Source: Balneolales bacterium (GTDB lineage: Bacteria; Bacteroidota; Rhodothermia; Balneolales; Natronogracilivirgulaceae). Taken from it: a stretch of 33,538 bases of DNA. The notes under the pieces were generated by a model that saw only the letters and a program-made list of their open reading frames with translations, searched no databases and was not told the origin of the DNA. The stretch is from contig SLJN01000172.1 of assembly GCA_007135115.1 (NCBI GenBank), forward strand, positions 1-33,538, read 5' to 3'. This document shows, piece after piece, positions 16,338 to 24,454 of this stretch (its first letter is position 1; the number at the start of each line of letters is the position of its first letter). A program made the translations under genes and the position numbers.

Positions 16338-16460
16338 TCAATTACATTGTTGCGATAATCTTTCGGTAAGGCCGGCTACATATTGATCCGCCGATGGATT
16401 CCTGGAATAGGTCGGGTCTTCTTTGGGTGAATCAGCAGTAAATACTTGCTTAACTAGTAC
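16338..16460 (-). pseudogene. Possible C-terminal gene remnant next to a repeat
   Basis: The minus strand reads an open frame ending in TGA at 16338-16340, with coding-like content: VLVKQVFTADSPKEDPTYSR, then NPSADQYVAGLTERLSQQCN. No in-frame ATG exists upstream; the frame runs into the long-hairpin repeat at 16477-16599 and stops there. It could be the 3' end of a gene cut by the repeat, or chance. I do not recognise the peptide. Confidence 0.25.
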
Positions 16461-16476
16461 TTGTAAGAAAAGTGGT

Positions 16477-16599
16477 AGTGTCGTAAGAAAACGCCAAGAT
16501 CAAGGCGCGCGAAGCTCCCAAAAAGCGCAGTGTACAATGCGTACATGAGCATTTTGGGGACGAGCGGAACGCCGATATTGGCGTTTTCTTACAGACACT
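16477..16599. repeat. Long-hairpin repeat, copy 1 (intact)
   Basis: A 123-base imperfect palindrome. The left end agtgtcgtaagaaaacgcca and the reverse complement of the right end (agtgtctgtaagaaaacgcc) match almost base for base, and pairing continues inward to 'cccaaaa'/'ttttgggg'. The loop contains gtacaatgcgtac, itself a small palindrome. Similarity to the second copy (25816-26010) extends about 25 bases upstream of the hairpin, to roughly 16451. It is probably a miniature mobile element. Confidence 0.85.
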
Positions 16600-16805
16600 A
16601 ACTATGACTGCTGGTAAATCAGGTAAAAAAACTACCGGTTTTAGACAGTTTTGAGAAAATGGTTTTTTATGTAAAGCTGATATATTAGAAAAGCAATGTA
16701 ATTTGGTTAAAATCCCACTTAACTTGAGTTTAAAGAAAATTAGCGAATTGAAAGTTTAAATTTCTACTCGGTTGAATAAACTTAACTCTACAATGAAAAC
16801 TCATT

Positions 16806-17213
16806 ATGATTGAATTACTTACAGATGTCAATTGGTGGGCGGTACTTGTTGGAGCGGTCGTATATTTTATATTGGGCGGCTTGTGGTATAGTGTCATCTT
16901 TTCAAGTAAGTGGGTGGAACTTAGGGAAATCAAAGTTGAAGACATTGAGCCGCCTCATCCCATCATTTTTGTGTGGACCTTTTTTTTGCAATTTATAGCA
17001 GTGTCAACGCTTGCCGTATTTTATGCTGCCACGCCTATTGACGGAGCACTGCAGGGCACACTTGCCGGCTTTGGTGCCGGAGCAGGTCTCGTGTTTACAC
17101 TCACCGGCACCAACGGTTTTTTCTACAATACTAAATTAGGCCTTCATCTGATTGATAACGGTTACCATGTGGTTGGATTAATGCTAAGTGGACTGGTGCT
17201 TGGCTGGTGGTGA
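16806..17213 (+). CDS. DUF1761 family membrane protein
   Basis: 135 residues with four membrane segments: about 11-32, 55-75, 80-100 and 117-135. The N-terminal pattern NWWAVLVGAVVYFILGGLWYS is the hallmark of DUF1761, where paired Trp residues precede a Gly-rich helix ending in LWYS. Function is unknown for the whole family. It is a single gene in an island of repeats, with the interrupted REP-like unit starting about 100 bases after its stop. Confidence 0.88.
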   Translation: MIELLTDVNWWAVLVGAVVYFILGGLWYSVIFSSKWVELREIKVEDIEPPHPIIFVWTFFLQFIAVSTLAVFYAATPIDGALQGTLAGFGAGAGLVFTLTGTNGFFYNTKLGLHLIDNGYHVVGLMLSGLVLGWW

Positions 17214-17310
17214 TCCCATCGGACTAACCTGCTAGAAATGTTGAATCAAAAAACAATGAGGCCTTTGAATTTGCCAATCAAGAATTTCTGAAGCCATAAA
17301 TCAAAAATTA

Positions 17311-17893
17311 ACAATCATTTTCCGTCGGTTTTAGTGCGTGTTGCACAACTATTACAAAAAAAGTTTTTTCAAGAAAATGAAACACTAATTATGCGTTATT
17401 TGCGCGGCGAAGCCGCGCCATCTCCCCCCAACAGCCAGTGTCATCCCGACCGGAGGTGAGCTGACTCTGCAAATAATATTTTCGATGTTAGGAACCGTAG
17501 CGGAGGGATCTGCTATCATTAAGCTCCTATATAGACCAACAGAACTGTTTTTTAATTTCATTTGGTACAAATTATTGGCAGGGGGAGTTGCTCGTTTTGA
17601 CAGATTTCTCCGTTACGGCTCGGCACACACCGAGTTTAGGCATATTTCAACCCTCGCCTCCAGTCGAAATGACAGTGCGTGTGGGGGAAACAGCACGACT
17701 TCGTCGCGCGGAAAGATTGAGAGTAATGTAAAAGTTGTGCAACACACACTTCAACCGACGGTTAGAGCGGGGCACAAAATACGCCAAAGGGGCTTTAGCC
17801 CGCAAACGGGCGGCTAAAGCCGCCGATGTGTAGGTGGCGGCCGGCCGGCTAAACCGTCGGTTGAAACCGACGGAAATGGAAGAAATGCAACAG
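17311..17893. repeat. REP-like unit, copy D/E, split by an insertion
   Basis: The left piece 'acaatcattttccgtcggtttt' (17311-17332) is the beginning of the unit seen in copy A. The remainder resumes at 17751 as 'tcaaccgacggttagagcgg' and continues through the central stem (gctttagcccgcaaacgggcggctaaagc), the third hairpin ccgtcggttgaaaccgacgg and the tail gaaatggaagaaatgcaa. Joining the pieces restores the first hairpin (ccgtcggttt...aaccgacgg), so the intervening 418 bases were inserted into its loop. Confidence 0.85.
17333..17750. mobile_element. Non-autonomous TIR element (MITE-like) inside a REP-like hairpin
   Basis: The ends are agtgcgtgttgcacaacta(ttac) at 17333-17355 and the reverse complement of 17728-17750, agtgtgtgttgcacaactt(ttac); 21 of 23 bases match. 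Inside lies a second inverted repeat: 17433-17513 (cagtgtcatcccgaccggagg...cggagggatctgc) against 17599-17681, enclosing an 85-base core. A perfect gcgcggc-gaa-gccgcgc hairpin sits at 17402-17418. There is no transposase ORF, so it must be mobilised in trans if it is mobile. A target duplication was not clearly resolved. Confidence 0.75.
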
Positions 17894-18015
17894 ATTAGAC
17901 TATTTTGAATGGATTATGGATTATGAATATCAATCCTAAATGTCTATGGCGAACATGAAAATCGATGAATAAAGGGCCTGAAATTATCCATCTTTATTCT
18001 GATTGAATGACCATC

Positions 18016-18157
18016 CACCCAAAAGTCCGAAGCGAAGCGAAGGACGACCGAACGCAGCCCCGACCGTTGAGCCGTTAGGCGAATAAGGTCGGGGTAAACG
18101 AAACCATCACACCCCACCCAAGTCCGAGCCGCCGAAGGCGGCGCAGGACGGCCGAAA
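18016..18157. repeat. AAGTCC...GGAC-type repeat, paired arms
   Basis: Two direct arms begin with 'ccaccc' and continue as aagtccgaagcgaagcgaaggacgaccgaa (from 18016) and aagtccgagccgccgaaggcggcgcaggacggccgaa (to 18157). Each folds into its own gtcc...ggac hairpin. Between them is a further hairpin, ccccgacc...ggtcgggg (18058-18065 with 18087-18094). It lies just before the 3' end of the minus-strand hydrolase gene, so it could serve as its terminator. Confidence 0.65.
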
Positions 18158-18194
18158 TTTGATATTCAACGGGCTCAGATGAAAATTACCCCAC

Positions 18195-19661
18195 TCAATC
18201 CACCTTTTGCAACACTTCCTGCCTTCCGGATGGGCCAATCCGCATTTCCTCTACAGCTCCGCCGGATTCGATAAATTTAATATGATTAAGTTGAATAAAT
18301 GGGGCAAAAAACTCCTCCTCATCTTTGGCAAATAATGGCTGCGGACCGGTTTGGGGATGATTGAGGTATAATTGATCGTTCTGTAATGTGATCTCAATAT
18401 CAATTCCTGGTTGATGGGGCAGCCGGTACGTGCCGGTGAACGATTCGAGTTGCTCGCTGCTCATCGATATATATCCGGTCTGGCGGATATCCGGATAATC
18501 GGGCCAATCATAATAATCGGCGATACGTTGAATGACCTCATTTATCAGCCGGGAACCGGTATCGGAGTTGGTCATTACCACCGCGCCTTTACCTTTGTTG
18601 GCGTAACCAACCATATCAGCCTGATAGCCGTGGTTTGAGCCGGCATGACGAAAACGCAGACTTGTGTCGCTGCCCTGGATCTGCGGCCCAAGCCCGTACC
18701 CGGCAATTTGGCGAGTTATCATATCAGCAACAACTGTAGAGTCCACAGGTGAAACAGGGTTGTTATTCAGTCCATTTTGAAGTGACAAAATCCATTGTGC
18801 AAGATCTTTCGGAGTGGTCCACAAACCGGCAGCCGCTTTTTCGGGGTAGGTGTGATAATTTCCTGTGACCGGCTCCCCCATGATATGAGCCGTCGCGAAG
18901 GAACGGTCCCGCGAATTCGGAAACTGCTGATCATAGGAGCTGTTTTTCATCCCTAAGGGAGATAGCAAATTATCTTCCATAATTTTCGGAAAAGGGTGGC
19001 CGGAGATATCCATCATCATTTGTTGCATGATTGTATATCCGCCACCGGAGTATTGGATCGTCGAACCGGGTTCAAACTGTACTTCAACGCGTTGAGTATT
19101 GGAGTTTCCGCTTCCATCGAGAATTTCAGTCAATTCCGGTAGGTTCGTACCGACCGGGTAGCCCGGAAATCCGTGGACGGTCAGTCCTCCGGTGTGACTA
19201 AGCAGATGTCTCAAAGATACCGGGTTTTTCGAATTATCGTCATTCCAGTCAAGGCGCCAGCTGTCTAAATAGGTGTTTATGTCAGCATCCAAATCTATCA
19301 ATCCCTCATGGACCATTTGTAAGGCAACGGTAGCGGCAACCGGTTTACTGATAGATGCCGCCTGAAAAAGGGTAGAGTCGGTAACCGGATGGTCTCCGGT
19401 GTTATTTAAGTTGCCAAAACCTTCAGCCCAGACGATTTCGCCCTCGTTGATGACAGCAATACTGATACCCGGCACGTTATAAAAAGCCATTCGCTCTTTA
19501 AGTGTAAAAGAGCGATCAAGTTCCTTTTCGTAAGCCAGGGCTGGAGTTATGCTATCAGTTACTGCCCGATAGAGCGTATCTTTTTTCTGGGTTGGCTCAG
19601 TTGCACTGGTTGTACAACCAAGTAAACAGCCGATGACTAATATGAGGATATTCCTGGCCAT
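18195..19661 (-). CDS. Serine beta-lactamase-like hydrolase, lipoprotein
   Basis: 488 residues with a short lipoprotein signal (ILILVIGCLLGC, lipidated Cys16). The class C beta-lactamase/DD-peptidase fold is indicated by the catalytic motif SISK (Ser103-Lys106), the second motif YSG (204-206) and the third motif HAG (339-341) in place of KTG. HAG is common in esterase-like members of the family. The C-terminal ~100 residues (about 395-488) resemble the beta-barrel domain often appended to these hydrolases. It probably acts on peptides or esters outside the inner membrane; antibiotic hydrolysis cannot be claimed. It stands divergently to the HAD gene at 19797. Confidence 0.9.
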   Translation of the reverse strand: MARNILILVIGCLLGCTTSATEPTQKKDTLYRAVTDSITPALAYEKELDRSFTLKERMAFYNVPGISIAVINEGEIVWAEGFGNLNNTGDHPVTDSTLFQAASISKPVAATVALQMVHEGLIDLDADINTYLDSWRLDWNDDNSKNPVSLRHLLSHTGGLTVHGFPGYPVGTNLPELTEILDGSGNSNTQRVEVQFEPGSTIQYSGGGYTIMQQMMMDISGHPFPKIMEDNLLSPLGMKNSSYDQQFPNSRDRSFATAHIMGEPVTGNYHTYPEKAAAGLWTTPKDLAQWILSLQNGLNNNPVSPVDSTVVADMITRQIAGYGLGPQIQGSDTSLRFRHAGSNHGYQADMVGYANKGKGAVVMTNSDTGSRLINEVIQRIADYYDWPDYPDIRQTGYISMSSEQLESFTGTYRLPHQPGIDIEITLQNDQLYLNHPQTGPQPLFAKDEEEFFAPFIQLNHIKFIESGGAVEEMRIGPSGRQEVLQKVD

Positions 19662-19796
19662 GGCAGCAAACCGGATGTTGTGAGAAGATTTTTAAAAAGC
19701 TGATTAATTTCAGGTCAAATAGCAAGAAAAATCTACTTAAAGCGTGATGTTTTCAGCTATTAAAATTCAAAAAAATAAGGTGTAAAAACTGCTGCC

Positions 19797-20570
19797 ATGC
19801 TTGCAGAAAAATTTAATACGTTCCTGTTTGATCTCGATGGAGTCATCTACCTTGAAGGAAAAGTGCTGCCCGGTGTACTGGAGTCATTGCAACAACTGAG
19901 AGAAGATCAAAAACACATTCGCTTTCTTACGAACGACCCAAGACCAGAACGCTCTGAGATGGCTGAAAAACTGCGATCGATAGGGATTGAAGTAGATCAA
20001 AAGGAAATTGTGACATCAGGATGGGCAAGCGCACAGTTTTTGAAACAGGAGAGCATCGAAAACGTGTTCGTAGTTGGAAGCCAAAGTCTCACAACGGAGC
20101 TTCAAAATGCCGGTTTAATCTGCGTGACCGAAGATCAGGCGGAAGCCGTGGTAGTGGGCAGCGATATCGATGTTGGGTTTCGGGATGTATATATGGCGTG
20201 CATGCAGATTCACGGTGGGGCGCAGTTCATCGCTACCAATGTGGATCCGACCTTTCCCACCAGTAAAGGCCCGGCGCCGGCAACCGGCAGTGTGGTGGCA
20301 GCTATCAAGACGGCGGTTTCCCGTCCGCCCATAGTCATTGGAAAACCTGAAGCTTATATGTTCGACGCTGCTCTTAAAGGGTTGGACAAAACCCGTGCGG
20401 TGATGATCGGTGATACGCCCGAAAGTGATATCCAGGGTGCCATCAATACGGGCATTGCCTCGGTGCTGGTGAAGTCTGATCAGCATAACGGTCACCCCGC
20501 GTCGCTGGAAAACGGTCACAATGCCGACTATACCATTACCTCGCTGAGGGAATTATTCACGCGAATTTGA
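19797..20570 (+). CDS. HAD-IIA (NagD-like) phosphatase
   Basis: A 257-residue cytoplasmic hydrolase. Motif I is FDLDGVIY, with nucleophile Asp12 and acid/base Asp14. Motif II begins LTND, where most relatives have TNN followed by a small residue. The C-terminal motifs are IGKPEAYMF (catalytic Lys) and MIGDTPESDI (metal-binding Asp). The family dephosphorylates sugar phosphates, nucleotides, pyridoxal phosphate or 4-nitrophenyl phosphate; the cap domain (about 80-180) sets specificity and its substrate is not evident. The ATG at 19797 is the natural start. The next gene begins nine bases after its stop, so the two form an operon. Confidence 0.93.
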   Translation: MLAEKFNTFLFDLDGVIYLEGKVLPGVLESLQQLREDQKHIRFLTNDPRPERSEMAEKLRSIGIEVDQKEIVTSGWASAQFLKQESIENVFVVGSQSLTTELQNAGLICVTEDQAEAVVVGSDIDVGFRDVYMACMQIHGGAQFIATNVDPTFPTSKGPAPATGSVVAAIKTAVSRPPIVIGKPEAYMFDAALKGLDKTRAVMIGDTPESDIQGAINTGIASVLVKSDQHNGHPASLENGHNADYTITSLRELFTRI

Positions 20571-20579
20571 AGGCTTGAA

Positions 20580-21119
20580 ATGGAAATTAAAGCCAGTGTT
20601 TTTATCGCCACCAGTCTCGACGGTTACATCGCAAGAGAAAACGGTGAGTTGGATTGGCTTTCCGGTTTTGAGAACGATGACCCTACCGAAGATTACGGCT
20701 ATCAGCAGTTTATGGACTCCATCGACCTGCTGATCATGGGGCGCCACACCTTTGAAAAAGTTCTGACCTTTTCGCAATGGCCTTATCCGGATAAGCGGGT
20801 GTGGGTAGCCAGCTCGAATTTTCCCGAAATATCAGAAGATCTCAAAGACCGGGTTCAAGTGGTCAATCAAGAACCTCGAAAACTACTGGAAATCGCTGAA
20901 GAGCAGGGGAATAAACATGTCTATATTGATGGCGGGCGAACCATTCAGGATTTTTTAAAAACGGGATTGATTCATGAACTCATCATCACCCGGTTGCCGG
21001 TACTCATCGGCAGTGGCATTCCGCTCTTCGGCAAGCTGAATGAGGATGTGAAATTTGATCACATTGAGACGAAGACGTTTTCTAATGGATTGGTGCAGAG
21101 CAGGTATCGGTTGAAATAA
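20580..21119 (+). CDS. RibD C-terminal/DHFR-like reductase family protein
   Basis: A 179-residue protein of the dihydrofolate reductase-like superfamily (RibD_C domain). The typical N-terminal strand and loop KASVFIATSLDGYIA, then LLIMGRHTFEKV, and the dinucleotide-binding segment VYIDGGRTIQDFL (about 113-126) are all present. Such stand-alone proteins are presumed NAD(P)H-dependent reductases with unknown substrate; folate or riboflavin reduction is not implied. It lies nine bases behind the HAD phosphatase gene and is probably translated from the same mRNA. Confidence 0.9.
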   Translation: MEIKASVFIATSLDGYIARENGELDWLSGFENDDPTEDYGYQQFMDSIDLLIMGRHTFEKVLTFSQWPYPDKRVWVASSNFPEISEDLKDRVQVVNQEPRKLLEIAEEQGNKHVYIDGGRTIQDFLKTGLIHELIITRLPVLIGSGIPLFGKLNEDVKFDHIETKTFSNGLVQSRYRLK

Positions 21120-21248
21120 TGAATGTATTTGCATTAGGTCTCTTTTCCGTTGAAACCGGATGACAGGCAGCTTCGTAAATCCGATCATTCATTACATTAA
21201 ATTAAATCGGGTTTAATCATGGTTAATCGATCTATTTAAACCTCGGGT

Positions 21249-21611
21249 TTGCTTTTGTTGCCAATTGGGCTATTCTTGTTTTTGAAGGGATTGTTGCAAT
21301 CCGGTATAGTTGAAGGTTCACCAATACAATGGGGCTTATATTCAGGATTGTTAACACTTCTGCTTTGTATTTTTGCCTTCCTGCTCATCCAAAAAAATTA
21401 CAAAAAGAGAGGATTGAATAAACCACTTAGTGAAGATATAAAGTCAGTTAAATATAGTTCGATAGCCTTCTTGGGGGCTTTACTTATCGGGATGCCAGTC
21501 TTAACGGTGGCAACAAGAGAAGCAGAATTGGCATTTGACCCTGTAGCACTATTCATCGGTTTAACCGTTGTTGCGTTTAGTTTTCGGGCATACGGATTAT
21601 GGGAATGGTAA
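21249..21611 (+). CDS. Small membrane protein, unknown function
   Basis: 120 residues with four hydrophobic segments: about 1-16, 26-46, 70-90 and 97-115. The start is a TTG, and an in-frame TAA lies only nine bases upstream, so a longer N-terminus is not possible in this frame; the gene may have lost its original beginning. Its 3' end overlaps a second small membrane-protein frame (21599-21775). No family was recognised. Confidence 0.55.
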   Translation: MLLLPIGLFLFLKGLLQSGIVEGSPIQWGLYSGLLTLLLCIFAFLLIQKNYKKRGLNKPLSEDIKSVKYSSIAFLGALLIGMPVLTVATREAELAFDPVALFIGLTVVAFSFRAYGLWEW

Positions 21612-21775
21612 TCTCTTTAATATTTATCCTACCGGCAATTGCACCGTTTTGGGGATTTGATATACAGGGTAATCCAAATAATTCGAATTTGATTCCTGCA
21701 TACGGGTATTACATGTTGGCGGGTGGGGCACTAATTGTGTACAGTGTGGTAGATCATAAAAAGCTGGCAATTTAA
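21599..21775 (+). CDS. 58-residue membrane protein overlapping the previous gene
   Basis: Not in the ORF track. The ATG at 21599 overlaps the upstream gene by 13 bases and reads MGMVISLIFILPAIAPFW... to ...VYSVVDHKKLAI, ending in TAA. It has two hydrophobic segments (about 3-20 and 36-51) joined by a polar loop, a normal small-membrane-protein layout. The overlap suggests translational coupling with the 120-residue protein, or that both are parts of one gene split by a frameshift. Comparison with homologues would decide. Confidence 0.5.
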   Translation: MGMVISLIFILPAIAPFWGFDIQGNPNNSNLIPAYGYYMLAGGALIVYSVVDHKKLAI

Positions 21776-21903
21776 TTATTGTAAGAGCTATAAAATATAT
21801 TTAGTAATAGGTTATCATATATTGTATATGATGTTATTGTAATTTGAGTAAATAAAATTTAAGTTGAATTTGACCCTACTCGAGTTAGAATTAAATCAAT
21901 CTG

Positions 21904-22773
21904 GTGAAACCAATATTATCTTTTGGCATTTTGCTTTTGAGCTTAACCGGTTGTCAGGTTTTCACCTCTTCTGATGATTCTCCGGACTATCCCGATGAGC
22001 GTTTGTTTGGAATTTGGCATAAAACAGAAACTGTAGACACTCAGTTTCCTGCTCCTGATAAAAGGGTTTACGGTTGGAAGATATCATCCAGGAACGGAGA
22101 GAACCTGAAAACTATGGGGTCGATGCAACCAATTGGAAGGGAGGGAATTACTGCTGAGGTTTCGCTGATTAACACGAAGTATGTTCCGGACATACATAAA
22201 TTGGATAGTGATAAAATGATAGTTGATCACTATATGCATCCAGAAAAAAGAATTGATACGGTGCGATATAGTATTTCATCCGACACTCTTTTCCTTGAAG
22301 GAAAATATTATCAAGGAAAGTTTCGGAGAATTCAGCCGGATACAAAAATTGGCGAACCATTGATTTCCCGGTTTGAGGTAGAAATAGATGGGAGAAAAAT
22401 TAAAAATCTTGAAATTGATGAGATTACCCCAACGGCCTACGTTACCAGAATGTCATCAGATGAGATTCGAATAAAATCCAATTTTAGCAGTGAAAAAATC
22501 ACTATAAAAATCAAGGAGTATGATGGTCCCGGCACGTATATAATTCGTAAAGATCAGGCAATTTATACGCAATTTGGCACTGATTGGATTAGCCCGTCAT
22601 ATAAAACTCAATCTGATTCGTCGGGGTTCATTACCATTGAGAATAAAGATTCAAAAACTAACAGATACACAGGCCATTTTGAGTTTTCTGCTCAAAGAGC
22701 TGATGCCAGTAGTGATCCAGAGAATACTATTCAATTTACAGAGGCGGATTTTGATCTTCCGGTATTGGAGTAA
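21904..22773 (+). CDS. Lipoprotein of unknown function
   Basis: 289 residues starting at GTG. A signal peptide with lipobox SLTGC gives a lipidated Cys17. The mature region begins with a calycin- or lipocalin-like stretch ('RLFGIWHKTETVD', about 35-140), in which a GxW motif opens a beta-rich domain. A second beta-rich region (about 155-285) may be a further domain. Base composition is more AT-rich than in the neighbouring genes, which may mark later acquisition. It is convergent with spoVR. The lipocalin resemblance is tentative. Confidence 0.7.
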   Translation: MKPILSFGILLLSLTGCQVFTSSDDSPDYPDERLFGIWHKTETVDTQFPAPDKRVYGWKISSRNGENLKTMGSMQPIGREGITAEVSLINTKYVPDIHKLDSDKMIVDHYMHPEKRIDTVRYSISSDTLFLEGKYYQGKFRRIQPDTKIGEPLISRFEVEIDGRKIKNLEIDEITPTAYVTRMSSDEIRIKSNFSSEKITIKIKEYDGPGTYIIRKDQAIYTQFGTDWISPSYKTQSDSSGFITIENKDSKTNRYTGHFEFSAQRADASSDPENTIQFTEADFDLPVLE

Positions 22774-22900
22774 ATACAAGCGAATCCAAATTTAGATTCA
22801 TAATCAATTGGATTAGAGGCATACCATCGCATCAATTACCTTGCCCAATATTCGATGGCAATATTAAATGTAGCCAGTTCCAGTATCCATAATAATACCC

Positions 22901-24454
22901 CTACAACTCATCCGGCTCATCTCTATCAATATGATGAGACTTCCCGTCATAAGTATGAATGATAGTCTTCAATTCCTGGGGTTCGCCGGCTTTGTTTCGC
23001 TTGAATTCGACGGTTTCAAGATGAATGGGTTTGCCCCACAGGAAATGCAGATTTTCAAGTGCGCCGGTTTCAAGTGCAGGGTTGAGTTCCTGACCAGTAA
23101 AATGATGTTTCAGGTATAGCTCCTGATTTCCAAGGTGGTTGCCGTCCTCAATCGTAATGACTGGCGTACCATACAGGCTGAAGGAGCTCTTCAGGATGCG
23201 CTTGATTGTATCCGGATCATCCTCGGCAATGACTTGTTTTTTTTCGCCGGTGGCCGGATCGATTTCTTCATTCCACAAATAAACCTGTGCGTCGTGGATG
23301 AATCCGGCATCAAAGAAATCTTCAATAGCCATCCGGTCGGTGTAGTACTTGCGGACTTCAAATAATTTTTCCTTGCCCTTGCCGGCGCCGGTATCGAACG
23401 ATCGCCACTTGGTAGGATCTTTGCTTTCCCGGAACTCATCTCCATGCATCCCGCGATCCCAGCGGTATTCCAGGTCATGATAAAGCTTTAATCCTAGATT
23501 GTACCAGTTCAACTGCTTTTTGGAGGGTTGGGTAACCTGTGAGTGAAACCGCGCATATTTTTGATGTTCTTCCGGCGTGATTAAACCTTCTTCATACAAC
23601 TGCCGCATGATGCGCTCGTGCACGTACGTCGCCCATCCTTCATTCAACAGTTTGCACCGCTTTTGAAACTCAAAAAACTTGCTCTGATCCCGAATCGTAG
23701 AAATAATATCTTTTTGCCATTCCGCGAGCGGTTTGGGTGATTTATTCAGGATGTAGCGCAGGATATCGTAATCCGGGATGGGAGGCGTTTTGCGTTCAAG
23801 CATCCGGATTTCTTTTTTCAGGTTCTCCACTTCGGTTTTATCCTCATGAAACTCCCTGCGCTGGATGCTGCGGATGCGCTGACGCTTCATTTCAATTAAC
23901 CTTTGGCGCAATGTATCTTCATCCTCCTGCTCTTCCAGGATGTCAGCCGGTAAATGCCAACAAACCGAGTAGGCGCTGTCGATGGTTTGTTCATAAAGCG
24001 ACAGACCGTATGTTCGCTCATATTGTTTAAAGCGTTGCTCGGCACTACGTGCTTCCCGTGCAAGATCCATATAATCCGAAGCGCTGCGCATATAGACATT
24101 TTCCAGGTTGAAATCCACGTGGCCGTAAACATGAGCCATCACCAGGATATTTAAAATATCCGGGTTGGTTTCAACCAGAAATGCTTTCGGGGGGATGGAG
24201 TTCCACACGGTTTCGTAGGGGATGCCCGCTCCGTGGTGATCGTAAATGGTTTTCTGCTTGTCGTAATCGCGGCCATGGCTCCAGTGCGAAAAATTCGTTG
24301 TGAATTTGTAGGCCATGGACTCAATCATTTTCCGGGAGGATACAATTTCGAATTCCACTTCAGTCGTAGAAAGCCCCATATCTTCGGCAATCCGCTTGAT
24401 GTGATCTTCGATTTCATTCAGCCTGCGAAGTCGTTCCGGTTTCATGCCTGCCAC
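22901..24454 (-). CDS. SpoVR family protein
   Basis: 517 residues. The SpoVR hallmarks are present: MAHVYGHVDF at 106-115 and a His/Glu-rich helix, NEGWATYVHERIM, beginning near residue 271. The name comes from Bacillus, where the protein affects spore cortex formation, but it is widespread in non-sporulating bacteria, almost always with prkA and yeaH as here. Its biochemical activity is unknown. The start overlaps the end of yeaH by 13 bases, so expression is probably coupled. A second Met at residue 4 is an alternative start. The gene is last in the minus-strand prkA-yeaH-spoVR operon. Confidence 0.93.
   Translation of the reverse strand: MAGMKPERLRRLNEIEDHIKRIAEDMGLSTTEVEFEIVSSRKMIESMAYKFTTNFSHWSHGRDYDKQKTIYDHHGAGIPYETVWNSIPPKAFLVETNPDILNILVMAHVYGHVDFNLENVYMRSASDYMDLAREARSAEQRFKQYERTYGLSLYEQTIDSAYSVCWHLPADILEEQEDEDTLRQRLIEMKRQRIRSIQRREFHEDKTEVENLKKEIRMLERKTPPIPDYDILRYILNKSPKPLAEWQKDIISTIRDQSKFFEFQKRCKLLNEGWATYVHERIMRQLYEEGLITPEEHQKYARFHSQVTQPSKKQLNWYNLGLKLYHDLEYRWDRGMHGDEFRESKDPTKWRSFDTGAGKGKEKLFEVRKYYTDRMAIEDFFDAGFIHDAQVYLWNEEIDPATGEKKQVIAEDDPDTIKRILKSSFSLYGTPVITIEDGNHLGNQELYLKHHFTGQELNPALETGALENLHFLWGKPIHLETVEFKRNKAGEPQELKTIIHTYDGKSHHIDRDEPDEL

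Larger units (their letters stand above)
16228..16805. other. Intergenic stretch between trxA and the DUF1761 gene
   Basis: Besides the terminator, the possible gene remnant and the long-hairpin repeat listed separately, the rest (about 16600-16805) is AT-rich and shows no gene. It presumably contains the promoter for the DUF1761 gene; no definite boxes were identified. Confidence 0.5.
17214..18194. other. Repeat-dense gene-free stretch
   Basis: Almost a kilobase without a gene. It contains a REP-like unit (17311-17332 plus 17751-17893) split by a 418-base element (17333-17750), then two AAGTCC-type repeat arms around a GC-rich hairpin (18016-18157). The ORF-track entries here (17385-17570 minus and 17485-17817 plus) read through repeat sequence and cross element boundaries, so they are not genes. 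Confidence 0.75.

Noticed and set aside
17485-17817. 110-residue plus-strand ORF
   Set aside because: It crosses the boundary of the inserted element into the REP-like unit and shows no protein-like pattern.
22901-24454. Evidence that the organism forms spores
   Set aside because: SpoVR, YeaH and PrkA are common in non-sporulating bacteria, and lpxH points to a Gram-negative cell.
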